NCBI GenBank assembly: GCA_016713085.1
Contig: JADJPV010000001.1
Location: forward strand, 930,001-994,000
DNA from: Chitinophagaceae bacterium
GTDB lineage: Bacteria; Bacteroidota; Bacteroidia; Chitinophagales; Chitinophagaceae
Length of the DNA stretch: 64,000 bases
Reading direction: 5' to 3'
In this document: piece after piece, positions 50,891 to 59,627 of the stretch
Position numbering within the stretch: position 1 is the first letter of the stretch
Layout of the letters: the number at the start of each line of letters is the position of its first letter
The notes under the pieces: model-generated
What the model was told of the DNA's origin: nothing
The model's database searches: none
Seen by the model: only the letters and a program-made list of their open reading frames with translations
Position numbers and translations under genes: made by a program

Positions 50891-52026
50891 TTAATGATGT
50901 GCTGCTTCTTCATGGCTGTGATCACCTTCAATTGCCTGGCCGATAAATACGGCCGTGAGCACAGTAAAAATGAATGCCTGTAAAAAAGCAACCAACACTT
51001 CAATGAAATAAATAAATATGGTAAAGCCAATCGCAAGAGGTGAAGCACCCCAACCAGCGTACTGGTTCAATTGAGCAAAAATGAAGATGAGTGAAATTAA
51101 ACAGATGATGATAATGTGACCTGCCACCATGTTTGCAAAAGACGAATGATCAATGCAAACGGCTTGATGAACACGCTCAAAAATTCAACCGGCACAAGAA
51201 TAAACTTAACACCTAGCGGTACTCCCGGAGGATTGAAGATGTGCAGCCAGTAATGTTTATTTGAGCTGGCCAGGATCACGATAAAGGAAATCAAACCTAA
51301 TACAGCTGTAAAAGCAATATTTCCTGTTACGTTTGCTGTGCCCGGTATTAAGCCAATAATGTTATTGATGAGGATAAAAAAGAAAACAGTGAGCAAGTAA
51401 GGCAGGTATTTCATTGCCTTGTGGCCAAGGTTTGGAACAGCCACTTCATCTCTTACAAACGTAATAATGGGCTCCATTAAATTCTGCTTGCCTTTTGGTG
51501 CTGTTTTTACTCCTAATCCTTTTGCATAAGCATTGGCAATGCTGATGAGCAGCCAAACCAGCAAAGCAAGTGCAAGGATCATCTGCACCACGTTACGTGT
51601 TAAAGAGAAATCATAAACAGATTCGGCAGCGTCAGTCGAAACAACCTTTTCACCGATGGTTTCCTTTACCAGCTTATAGCCTTTATATTCCGCATGACCA
51701 TGTTCAAAACGTGAAGAAGAGAAAACAGTCAGCCCTTTTTGAGAAGAATATAAAATCACGGGAAGAGGAATCGTTACCGCATGTTCTTTCCCGTCGCTTC
51801 CCTTATAATCTATAAAATGAAATTCATGTGCGTCCATGATATGACCAAAGATCACTTCTTTGGCATCAAAACCTTCTTTTTTGGGGGCATGCTCAGCTTC
51901 TGCATTACCTGCCTGATGCTGATCGTTCGCTGCCGGTTCGTGCTGGGCAAAAGCTCCCTGTGCAACCACCAGGAATACTACGCTGAAAACCGCTGCCAAT
52001 AAGGATTTTATGCTTCTGAACGCCAT
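50891..52026 (-). CDS. atpB: ATP synthase F0 subunit a, frameshifted
   Basis: About 378 residues from the ATG at 52026 (MAFRSIKS). Signal-peptide-like start ending GAFAQ and a His-rich periplasmic N-terminal domain (about 30-150, HEPAANDQHQAGNAEAEHAP), common in Bacteroidota AtpB. Core helices include FVRDEVAVPNLGHK, PYLLTVFFFILINNIIGLIPG and the stator-Arg helix PFALIIRLFANMVAGH. The frame breaks there: one A run base missing at 51137-51140 on the + strand splits it into two frames (stops at 51097 and 50891). Ends in EEAAHH. First gene of the atp cluster. Confidence 0.95.
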
Positions 52027-52046
52027 TTTTTTCCTGAAATTTGGCG

Positions 52047-52054
52047 CAAAGATA
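52047..52054 (-). promoter_or_regulatory. -7 box (TATCTTTG) of atpBEFHA
   Basis: Exact TAnnTTTG match on the - strand, 20 bases before the atpB ATG at 52026. It excludes the longer frame start at 52173. Confidence 0.6.
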
Positions 52055-52114
52055 AGGGGCGGTAGGGTAAAAAAGGGGAAAAGCCAGTTTGAAAATTCAA
52101 AAAAGTTGTACAGG

Positions 52115-52603
52115 TTAATCGAGACCCATTTTTTTGCGCTCTTCTTTAATTTTTTCGAGTTCCCGGATATCATCTAAATCCTTTGGTCGGCCAACTGCCT
52201 TTTTGTTTTCGAGTAAGTGGTTTATATGTAAAAAAGGAACATTTACTCCATCGACTGAGGCAACTGAAGCCTCGCTATAACATTCGTCAAAATTATAGTG
52301 TTCCAATCCCTTCATTTCGGTCATAATATCAAGAACAATTCCGGGGCCAACATAAAATTGCGACCAACCCGGAACAAATTGAGTTGTTTCAAACGACAAA
52401 AAATCGCCGTAATCAAGTTCACGAAACGCCTTGCGGAGGCTTTTTCTGTTATCAAGTGTATCCTTCAGCCAGATATCTAAATCATCTGTAACACGATTAT
52501 ACCCGTTAAAATTTACAGAAAGACCGCCAACCATAATATACTGAACCTGATTATCGTTCAGGCTTTTCCAAAACTTTAAAAGATCTTCATCAAGGATATC
52601 CAT
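52115..52603 (-). CDS. Nucleotidyltransferase-fold protein (DUF6036-like)
   Basis: 162 residues. Pol-beta-type nucleotidyltransferase motif: MVGGLSVNFNGYNRVTDDLDIWLKD contains the G-G-x-S helix and D-x-D pair; a third acidic residue lies in VLDIMTEM. The C-terminal INHLLENKKAVGRPKDLDDIRELEKIKEERK is typical of the AbiEii/DUF6036-like clade. Such proteins are found in toxin-antitoxin or phage-defence loci, but most are uncharacterised. 11 bases downstream of a 70-residue gene. Confidence 0.82.
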   Translation of the reverse strand: MDILDEDLLKFWKSLNDNQVQYIMVGGLSVNFNGYNRVTDDLDIWLKDTLDNRKSLRKAFRELDYGDFLSFETTQFVPGWSQFYVGPGIVLDIMTEMKGLEHYNFDECYSEASVASVDGVNVPFLHINHLLENKKAVGRPKDLDDIRELEKIKEERKKMGLD

Positions 52604-52614
52604 ATTTTGATGAA

Positions 52615-52827
52615 TTACTGGTTGGGTTTTTTATGGGTAATAACTGCACGCTTAAACATCACTCCTCTTTTCAGCATCCGGCAAAACATTCTGAATTTCT
52701 CTTCATCCGACATAAGAATTGCCTGTCTTCTTTTTACCGCTTCATATTCTTCCTGACGGGAGTAAGGAATAAACTGCTCATTTAGAATTGACATTTCAGA
52801 ATCAGTATCGTATTTCGTTTTTTTCAC
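52615..52827 (-). CDS. Small helical protein, partner of the nucleotidyltransferase
   Basis: 70 residues, GTG start at 52827 (MKKTKYDTDSEMSILNE). Charged and predicted helical (SRQEEYEAVKRRQAILMSDEEKFRMFCRMLKRGVMFKRAV); no named family recognised. Gene order (small gene, then nucleotidyltransferase 11 bases on) is a two-gene cassette. A toxin-antitoxin role is only inferred. Confidence 0.6.
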   Translation of the reverse strand: MKKTKYDTDSEMSILNEQFIPYSRQEEYEAVKRRQAILMSDEEKFRMFCRMLKRGVMFKRAVITHKKPNQ

Positions 52828-53004
52828 TTACTGCAAGTTAAAAATTATCTCTGAGCTTTTCTGTATCATTCTTTCAGCTACAGTTATCTATTATTCCTGT
52901 TGATGATTCAGAATTACCCGTTCGGTGCAGTTCAGTTGTTCCCTCTCAGGCCTCCCGATACTTTTACACCGTACTTTATTCAACACAACTAAAAAATTCA
53001 TTGT

Positions 53005-53291
53005 ATGAAAAATTTAATTCTGGCAGCCCTTATTTTATTTGCAGTAAGCTCCTGCAGCAAGATTGATGACAGTTCTTTTAACTCTGTACCATCGGGCACT
53101 GTATTGGTTACTTGCAGGTACCCGCAGCGGTTACTACTGCTTTTAATGCAAAGTACCCAACTGCTTCTGGTGAAATTGAATTTGAAAAAGAGGATGGAAA
53201 TACAATTAAAGTAAAGTTCTTCCTCGGAACTCAACGCTGGCAGGCGTTTTTTAAAGCCGATGGAACTTTTATTTCTGAAAAGGCCATTTAA
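53005..53291 (+). CDS. Small lipoprotein with PepSY-like (DUF2874) domain, frameshifted
   Basis: About 95 residues after joining frames. Lipobox AVSSC (Cys17). The first frame drifts after SGTVLVTC; a missing base near 53112-53118 restores VPAAVTTAFNAKYPTASG, FEKEDGNTIKVKFFLG and QRWQAFFKADGTFISEKA to a stop at 53291. That order matches PepSY-like / DUF2874 periplasmic domains, whose members are often described as BLIP-like. Probably cell-envelope; function unknown. Confidence 0.72.
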
Positions 53292-53325
53292 CCAGAGTTC
53301 TTTTATTTTCGATATCAGTTTTGTT

Positions 53326-53354
53326 AAGCCATCATACTCCATGATGGCTTTTTT
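53326..53354 (+). terminator. Intrinsic terminator after the PepSY-like lipoprotein
   Basis: Ten-base perfect stem AAGCCATCAT / ATGATGGCTT, loop ACTCC, then T-run reaching into the end of the convergent ABC gene. Confidence 0.85.
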
Positions 53355-55179
53355 ATATCACTGCTTTGGCAAACTGCATTTCATGAAGTTTGGCATAATA
53401 GCCTCCCATCTGCAACAGTTCATCATGCGTACCCATTTCCCTGATTTCTCCTTTATCAAGCACAATAATCTTATCTGCCTTACGGATGGTTGATAGACGG
53501 TGGGCAATCACAATGGAAGTTCTTCCTTCAATTAATTTATCAATTGCATGCTGAATCAGCTGCTCAGTTTCTGTATCAATTGCTGACGTTGCTTCATCTA
53601 AGATCAAAATGGATGGATTGTACAGCAAAGCTCTGATAAAGCTTAATAATTGTCTTTGTCCCTGGCTCATGGTTGCGCCACGTTCCATTACATTGAAATC
53701 ATAGTTGCCTGGTAAACGCATAATAAACTCATGCATCCCGATGAGCTTTGCAGCTTCAACCACCCTTTCTTTACTGATTGCGTCATTCCGTAACGTTACA
53801 TTTTCTGTAATGGTTCCGGCAAACAGGAACACATCCTGCAGCACCACTCCGATTTTACTGCGTAGTGCATCCAGGTTATAATCATCAATCTTTATATCAT
53901 CAATTTTAATGGTTCCTTTTTGAATATGATACAAACGATTTAATAAACTGATGATAGAAGTTTTACCGCTGCCTGTATGACCGACCAATGCAACGGTTTC
54001 ACCCGGCTTTACTGTGAAAGATATATTTTTTAATACCCAGTTCTCATCTGTATAGGCAAAGCAAACCTTTTCAAACTCAATTTTACCCGGCACTGCTTCA
54101 ACCGGATTAAATGAGTGATCAGCAGAAATACCAATCTCATCTTTATTATCCAGTACTTTAAATACCCGTTCACTTGCCACCATACCCATTTGCAGTACGT
54201 TGAATTTATCTGCGATGAAACGCAATGGACGAAACAGCATGTTGAGCAAAATAATAAAGGCCATGATTTCACCAGCCATTTTTGCAGCTTCACCATTCGT
54301 TGTTGAAACTGCCTGACCGGCACCAAACCAAACAAGTAAACCAAGAGAAATAGCCAGTATAATTTCAACTACAGGAAAAAAAAACAGAATAAGCGAAAAT
54401 GGCTTTGATGTTTGCATTCCGATGCTCTTTATTGATCTTCCTGAATTTGTTAAACTCTTTTTCTTCCACAGCAAATGCCTGTACCACCTGCATTCCCTGG
54501 ATATGCTCCTGCACGAATGCATTCAATGCTGCCACTGCATTTCGTACACGGTGAAAACTTTTGTTGACACTTTCTTTAAAATAATAAGTGGTGAGTATAA
54601 GAAATGGAAATGGTATCAAACAAACCAGCGTTAACTGCCAGTTGATATAAAACATGGTGAAGAGCACAGCAATAATGGTGAGAAAATCTGCGAGAATCGG
54701 AATAAAGCCTTCAGCAAATACATCACTGATGGTTTCAATATCATTGACTGTTCTTGTGGTTAATGTACCGATGGGTGTTTGATCGAACTGGCGGAGGTTA
54801 AGACCTAATATTTTTTTAAACACATTCACCCGCAAATCTCTTACAACAGTTTGTCCGAGCCAGGCAGTGTAGTAAGAAAAGAAAAAGCGGAGAATGGTTT
54901 CAACAACAATAATTGCAATCTGGTAAATGGTAATCCTGATTACCATCTCAGCAATATTGTGCTGAATATAATCGTTCACCGTTTTATTGATCAACCAGGG
55001 GCGAACAGGTGACATGACCGCCAGGACAATCGCCAGAATAATGGAACTGTTAAACCGCCTCCGGTAAGGAGATGTATAGCTGATAACCCTGCTGAGCAAG
55101 CTAAAATCGAACAGTTTTTTTTTCTCTGCTTTTTTGTTCCAAACCCAATTTCAATTTTGGTAAAGTTAAATGCTTTCAT
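53353..55179 (-). CDS. ABC transporter, fused permease and ATPase (MsbA-like), two frameshifts
   Basis: About 609 residues. Six-helix type I exporter domain (about 35-330) then ATPase: Walker A GHTGSGKTSIISL, signature MSQGQRQLLSFIRALL, Walker B ILILDEATSAID, His-switch AHRLSTI. Starts at ATG 55179 (MKAFNFTKIEIGFGT). Two frame breaks: the run of nine T at 55105-55113 (probably one short), giving KKKLFDFSLLSRVISY, and the run of nine A at 54376-54384 (probably one long), giving SVFFPVVEIILAISLG. Exports a lipid, peptide or drug; substrate unknown. The product in this form would not be made if the frameshifts are real. Confidence 0.9.
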
Positions 55180-55234
55180 TCAGCCGTATTCATGCTTCAT
55201 CTTAATGGAAGGTAAAGATGATGAATGGCAACAC

Positions 55235-56554
55235 TCAACCCCTCTCCTGAATGCGGTGCTTCTGATTAAAATAGAACAATGAAAATATACTGGCAGCAAT
55301 CCCGATTACAGCAAACACAATTACCAGTTGCGAATAAAAAGAAACCCAGTTGAGTTGAAGTTTGAACAGTTCTTTCGACAGCATCACTGTAATGCTGCCG
55401 AGATAACCCCATGCATCTGCCACATAAATCAGGAATCCAACATTTCCTGCAATACTGAAGGAAGCCAGCAACCGTTCAAAAAATACACTGTTGAATAATA
55501 CATAGGCAATATATAAACCCAACCCTGTAAACTGCATCCAGCCTGCGCCACTGATCAAATCATACCTGAATAATAAAGAAGCGATACCGGCCACCACAAA
55601 ACCAAGAATGAGTAATACATGTATAATGCGGAATGCCCTGATATTTTTTCGTACAAAAACCATCATACCAATTAAAGCAAGTACAATCAGTGAAGTAATC
55701 GTTTCTGTTTTTGCAAACACAGATGCATTCTTTGCATAACCCAGTTCGTTCCACATATTGGCCATATAATTATCACGCAGGTCACGCATGATGGTAAGTA
55801 ACAGGTAAATGATTACAAACGCAATTACACCTGAACGGAACTGTTTTAAAAAATCTTTTCGCTCAGGTTGATTCATGGGTAAACGGATTGTACGTTCAGC
55901 AACATCTACTGCATCGGGGAAAGGTGCTCTCTCCAGCAACGTATAAAATAAAACCAACGGAACAGCAAACAAAGAAGCTGTTGCAAAAGGCATCCAGTAT
56001 TCTGTTACACCCCAGTTCAACATCAGCCATTTGCCAACACTGCGGCTGAAGCCGCCTGCAAAAATGAAACTAACGGCCAGCACTACGCCAATAAAATCAG
56101 TTGCCCTTCTCCCTTCCACATAACTGAATACAACGCCCCACATAAAACCAAGAGTAAATCCATTCACCAAAAAACAAAGCATGCCCCATGGTGCAGGAAC
56201 AATGGCAAACAATAATAAACTTAACCAGGCAAGCCCAACCATCAGCAGACTTGTTTTCCATCGTCCATGCCTTTGCAGTTCAGAAATAAATTTGATACCG
56301 TAAAACTTACTGAGCATATAGCCAATTACCTGGCTGATGATGAGTAAGGTTTGATAAGAAACATTCCAGAATTTCAACCCTTCAAAAGTTGCAACAGTAA
56401 ATGGTTTACGAAAAGCAAAGATGGAAGCGTAAGTAAAGAAAACAACAACAGCTAAGTAAACTGCGCCGGCAATTTGCTTAGCTGAAAATGAATTTGGTAG
56501 TTGCTGTGGTTGATTCAAAGCACCGGTAAGATAAAGATTTCTTATATCAAACAA
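55235..56554 (-). CDS. DUF5690 / MFS-like membrane protein
   Basis: 439 residues, about 12 transmembrane helices. FTYASIFAFRKPFTVATFEG and YMLSKFYGIKFISE resemble the sugar-phosphate antiporter-like MFS family assigned to DUF5690. The proposed TTG start (56554) lies immediately after the TAA of the upstream gene and in the same frame; no ATG is available before the first helix. Cotranscribed with the secreted protein 56555-58738. Transport substrate unknown. Confidence 0.8.
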   Translation of the reverse strand: MFDIRNLYLTGALNQPQQLPNSFSAKQIAGAVYLAVVVFFTYASIFAFRKPFTVATFEGLKFWNVSYQTLLIISQVIGYMLSKFYGIKFISELQRHGRWKTSLLMVGLAWLSLLLFAIVPAPWGMLCFLVNGFTLGFMWGVVFSYVEGRRATDFIGVVLAVSFIFAGGFSRSVGKWLMLNWGVTEYWMPFATASLFAVPLVLFYTLLERAPFPDAVDVAERTIRLPMNQPERKDFLKQFRSGVIAFVIIYLLLTIMRDLRDNYMANMWNELGYAKNASVFAKTETITSLIVLALIGMMVFVRKNIRAFRIIHVLLILGFVVAGIASLLFRYDLISGAGWMQFTGLGLYIAYVLFNSVFFERLLASFSIAGNVGFLIYVADAWGYLGSITVMLSKELFKLQLNWVSFYSQLVIVFAVIGIAASIFSLFYFNQKHRIQERG

Positions 56555-58738
56555 TTACATTTCACCGGTAGCCCTGACATAGGCTTTAATAAAAATAGCG
56601 CCGAGATTTTTATGAGGCGGTACATAATCTTTCAGCAACTCATTTGCTTTGGCATCGGATTTCACTGAATTAGTAATCTGCTGCCAGATAGGAATCCATT
56701 CTATATTTTTTCCATTACGTATAACTTCATTCATTGCACGTAAAATGGGTTCATTTACTGAATAGCTACCCACCTGCTTGGTTGAAATGATATGTGCATC
56801 TTCATTTACATGCAGAATCTTACTCAGGTTCTGATAGCCGCCACAGGAACCCAGCATAACAATACGTGATGAGGGCAGCATTTGCTGGATGGTATATTTT
56901 AAATGATAACTGTGCCCACGGTGTACCACAAATGTTGGCTTAATATTATTCTTCGTTAAATATTCAATCAGGTGTTGCTGTGCAAGCTGATCAAGATCCT
57001 GTTTATAATCTAATGGAAGATTAGCGTAAATCGTATACGGATTCCCTTTCGCAGATGTGATGGTCACCCACTCTTTTCCGGTTACCACTTTCCATTCAGG
57101 TTTATTATTAAACAGCCCCATGAAATTGCGGTAAGATGTTACTCCATCTTCATCACCATAAAAAAACACATGCTGTACTACAGCACCATTACTGTCAGCA
57201 ATACTGCTGAAATCAACTTTGTAAACCGGGGGAATGCCGAGCAGTGCAGATAAATTCATGGAAGTATCTGATGCCGATTTAAACAGGGTAAGCAGGATAT
57301 TATAAATTACTTCCCCTTTTCGATCTTTATTCTGTTGGCTTGTTTCGTAATTCAGTTTTACTTTTTCTTTCAGAAACTCCTGCAGGTTTACATCTGTAAT
57401 GCTGCCATAACTGTCGGCCACATCCACGGCGTCTTCTAATGAGTTTGTTTTTTGCAGACCATTCACAAATGCATACATCAACTGGTTACTGTGAAGCTCC
57501 GGCATTGATTTTAAAAAGTCATCCAGCCGGTTATAGTTCGCCGCCATCTTAATAAACTTCTTAAACTTATCAAGCTGTACACTCATCAGCAATGAATCAC
57601 TTCTTCTGCCCGGGAAACGGGTCATCATCCGGTCGTAAAGCTTTGTATAAGTGCTGGTGTAAATAATTTCTTCAGTGGTAACAATCAGGTAGTAAATTTC
57701 CTGAGAGCTCAGCGGATCAGAAACCCTCATCCTTACCGGGTCAGGTAAATCATGCAATTCATTCATCACATTCACAAAGGCATCTGCGGCTTTGCGCTCC
57801 AGCATCTGGTACAATACATTTGCCAGAACAGGAGTATCACCGGTTGCAAGGCGTTCGTGATAACTGATCTGTGTCTTCACCAGTAATTTATAATACCCCA
57901 GCTCATTTTCAACTACCGCCTTAATATCATCAATGGTTAATTTATTATTCAGCAACTCATCTAAGAAAGGAAGATAAAGCGTACCATTTGAAATTGAACT
58001 CAGCTTTGCAATGGTTTGTACTTTGGGGTTTGTGCTGCGGCGAATGACTTTTGAAGCAGCTGTTCTCACTGCCTGAGCATAGGTATACACTTCCAGCGGA
58101 ATTTTATCTGCTGCAATAATCACCAGGCTGTCGGCAAAGGGTTCGTTTTGAAATGCATCAATCCCTTTCATGATAAATGAAGGGTTGATAGCCGTTTTCT
58201 TTAAGAAGATCATTTTACGTACTTCGGCAATGTCTTTGCTTTGTGCAAAGACCGTTGCCAGCACTTCAGCTCCTTCATAAGGTAATTTTTCAAAAACAGG
58301 TACCAGGCTTTGACCTTTCATTTGAAGCATGTTGCATTCGTCATAACTGCTGAACAACTGTGGAATGAGGGGCGGAATTTCCGGTTGCTTTGCATTCAGG
58401 GCAATGATCTGCAAAAACTCTCTTAATGAACGCAGATAACCAATTTTGAAATTATTGTCGCCATTCATTTTTTCAATCCGCTCCTGCATTTCATCTACCT
58501 GGCGCAGAATAACATCTGTTATCTGTATATTCAAATCATCATTATTGCTGAGCTTTAAGAACTGATCAACCTTCCCGTCAACCTTATCGGTCCGTTTCTG
58601 CTCTTTATCAATATTCTCATGCCAGATAACCCTGGTCATGGGAATATTCACTTTGTTGGTATCGAAGGATAATCTGCTCTGCGCTTTTGCAAAAGAAACA
58701 GAAAGGATAAGTATAGAAAAGATGGTATATCTGGTCAT
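56555..58738 (-). CDS. Secreted helical protein with a possible caspase-like His/Cys pair
   Basis: 727 residues. ATG 58738 (MTRYTIFSILILSVSFAKAQ) is preferred over 58759 because a -7 box lies inside the longer version. Cleaved signal peptide, no lipobox. Residues 20-480 are predicted helical and repeat-like. The C-terminal part (about 490-720) is alpha/beta: FVVHRGHSYHLKYTIQQML then SRIVMLGSCGGYQN, with candidate His606/His609 and Cys632. Strand-His-helix-strand-Cys resembles the clostripain/caspase/CHAT fold, but this is a reading of motif order only. Its TAA directly precedes DUF5690 in the same frame. No named family recognised. Confidence 0.75.
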   Translation of the reverse strand: MTRYTIFSILILSVSFAKAQSRLSFDTNKVNIPMTRVIWHENIDKEQKRTDKVDGKVDQFLKLSNNDDLNIQITDVILRQVDEMQERIEKMNGDNNFKIGYLRSLREFLQIIALNAKQPEIPPLIPQLFSSYDECNMLQMKGQSLVPVFEKLPYEGAEVLATVFAQSKDIAEVRKMIFLKKTAINPSFIMKGIDAFQNEPFADSLVIIAADKIPLEVYTYAQAVRTAASKVIRRSTNPKVQTIAKLSSISNGTLYLPFLDELLNNKLTIDDIKAVVENELGYYKLLVKTQISYHERLATGDTPVLANVLYQMLERKAADAFVNVMNELHDLPDPVRMRVSDPLSSQEIYYLIVTTEEIIYTSTYTKLYDRMMTRFPGRRSDSLLMSVQLDKFKKFIKMAANYNRLDDFLKSMPELHSNQLMYAFVNGLQKTNSLEDAVDVADSYGSITDVNLQEFLKEKVKLNYETSQQNKDRKGEVIYNILLTLFKSASDTSMNLSALLGIPPVYKVDFSSIADSNGAVVQHVFFYGDEDGVTSYRNFMGLFNNKPEWKVVTGKEWVTITSAKGNPYTIYANLPLDYKQDLDQLAQQHLIEYLTKNNIKPTFVVHRGHSYHLKYTIQQMLPSSRIVMLGSCGGYQNLSKILHVNEDAHIISTKQVGSYSVNEPILRAMNEVIRNGKNIEWIPIWQQITNSVKSDAKANELLKDYVPPHKNLGAIFIKAYVRATGEM

Positions 58739-58744
58739 TGGCTG

Positions 58745-58752
58745 CAAAAATA
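58745..58752 (-). promoter_or_regulatory. -7 box (TATTTTTG) of the His/Cys secreted protein gene
   Basis: Exact TAnnTTTG match on the - strand, 6 bases before ATG 58738 and downstream of the alternative ATG 58759; it decides for the shorter start. Confidence 0.6.
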
Positions 58753-58877
58753 ACTTCAAATTTCCAATAAGAACATTTTGAGTGATAAGAGGTTGCAGCC
58801 AAAAAATCGGCCCAGACTCTAAAAACTCGTTAACAATTTTATAATATTATACATAGGGATGCATGGAAAGAGGCATA

Positions 58878-58885
58878 TACATTTG
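58878..58885 (+). promoter_or_regulatory. -7 box (TACATTTG) of the response regulator
   Basis: Exact TAnnTTTG match 10 bases before the ATG at 58896 and 19 bases downstream of the ATG at 58859; argues for the 58896 start. Confidence 0.55.
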
Positions 58886-58895
58886 CATCACAGTC

Positions 58896-59581
58896 ATGGA
58901 ACCCAAAGGAAAAAAATCTTAATTGCCGACGACGAGCCGGATATTCTTGAAATTCTGGAATACAACTTAACTGCCGAAGGGTACACTGTCTTTAAAGCCA
59001 AGGATGGCGATGAAGCGTTGATACAGGCCAAACAGCAGCAGCCCGACCTGATCATACTCGATGTAATGATGCCCCGCAAAACAGGCATGGAAGTATGCCA
59101 GATCCTTCGTTCACAGCCCAGCTTCTCAAACACACTCATCATTATGCTCACTGCGTTGAGCGATGAAACCAGTCATGTAAAAGGATTGGAAATGGGTGCG
59201 GATGATTATGTAAACAAACCCATCAGCCCGAAAGTACTCATCAGCCGGGTGAATGCTTTGTTCCGCCGAACCTTCCGTGGCGATGAAACAGTGATCAAAT
59301 TAGGCGATCTGCAGATTGACAAAGAACAGTTTATTGTAAGATATAAAGGAGATGATATTATTCTGGCAAAAAAAGAATTTGAACTGCTGGCATTATTAGC
59401 TTCCAAACCGGGACGTGTTTTTTTAAGGCATGAAATTTTAAGCCAGGTATGGGGTGCTGATGTAATTGTTGGCGATAGAACCATTGATGTACACATCCGC
59501 AAGATTCGCCAAAAACTCAATATTGATTGTATTACCACGGTAAAAGGAGTTGGGTATAAATTTGAAATGACTGCTGGCTGA
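58896..59581 (+). CDS. OmpR/PhoB-type response regulator, start frameshifted
   Basis: About 229 residues. Receiver domain: KKILIADDEPDILEIL, phospho-Asp in LIILDVMMP, conserved Lys in DDYVNKPISP. Winged-helix DNA-binding domain at the C-terminus (LAKKEFELLALLASKPGRVF, DRTIDVHIRKIRQKL, GVGYKFE). The open frame begins at 58859 with a His-rich extension (HIHLHHSHG). If the run of seven A at 58910-58916 lacks one base, ATG 58896 reads MEPKGKKILIADDEPD, a normal start preceded by a -7 box. Forms a pair with the kinase 46 bases downstream. Confidence 0.9.
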
Positions 59582-59627
59582 TTCCTTTTTAACTTCGCTG
59601 CATAATTTTTTACTTAAGAAAAGCAGC

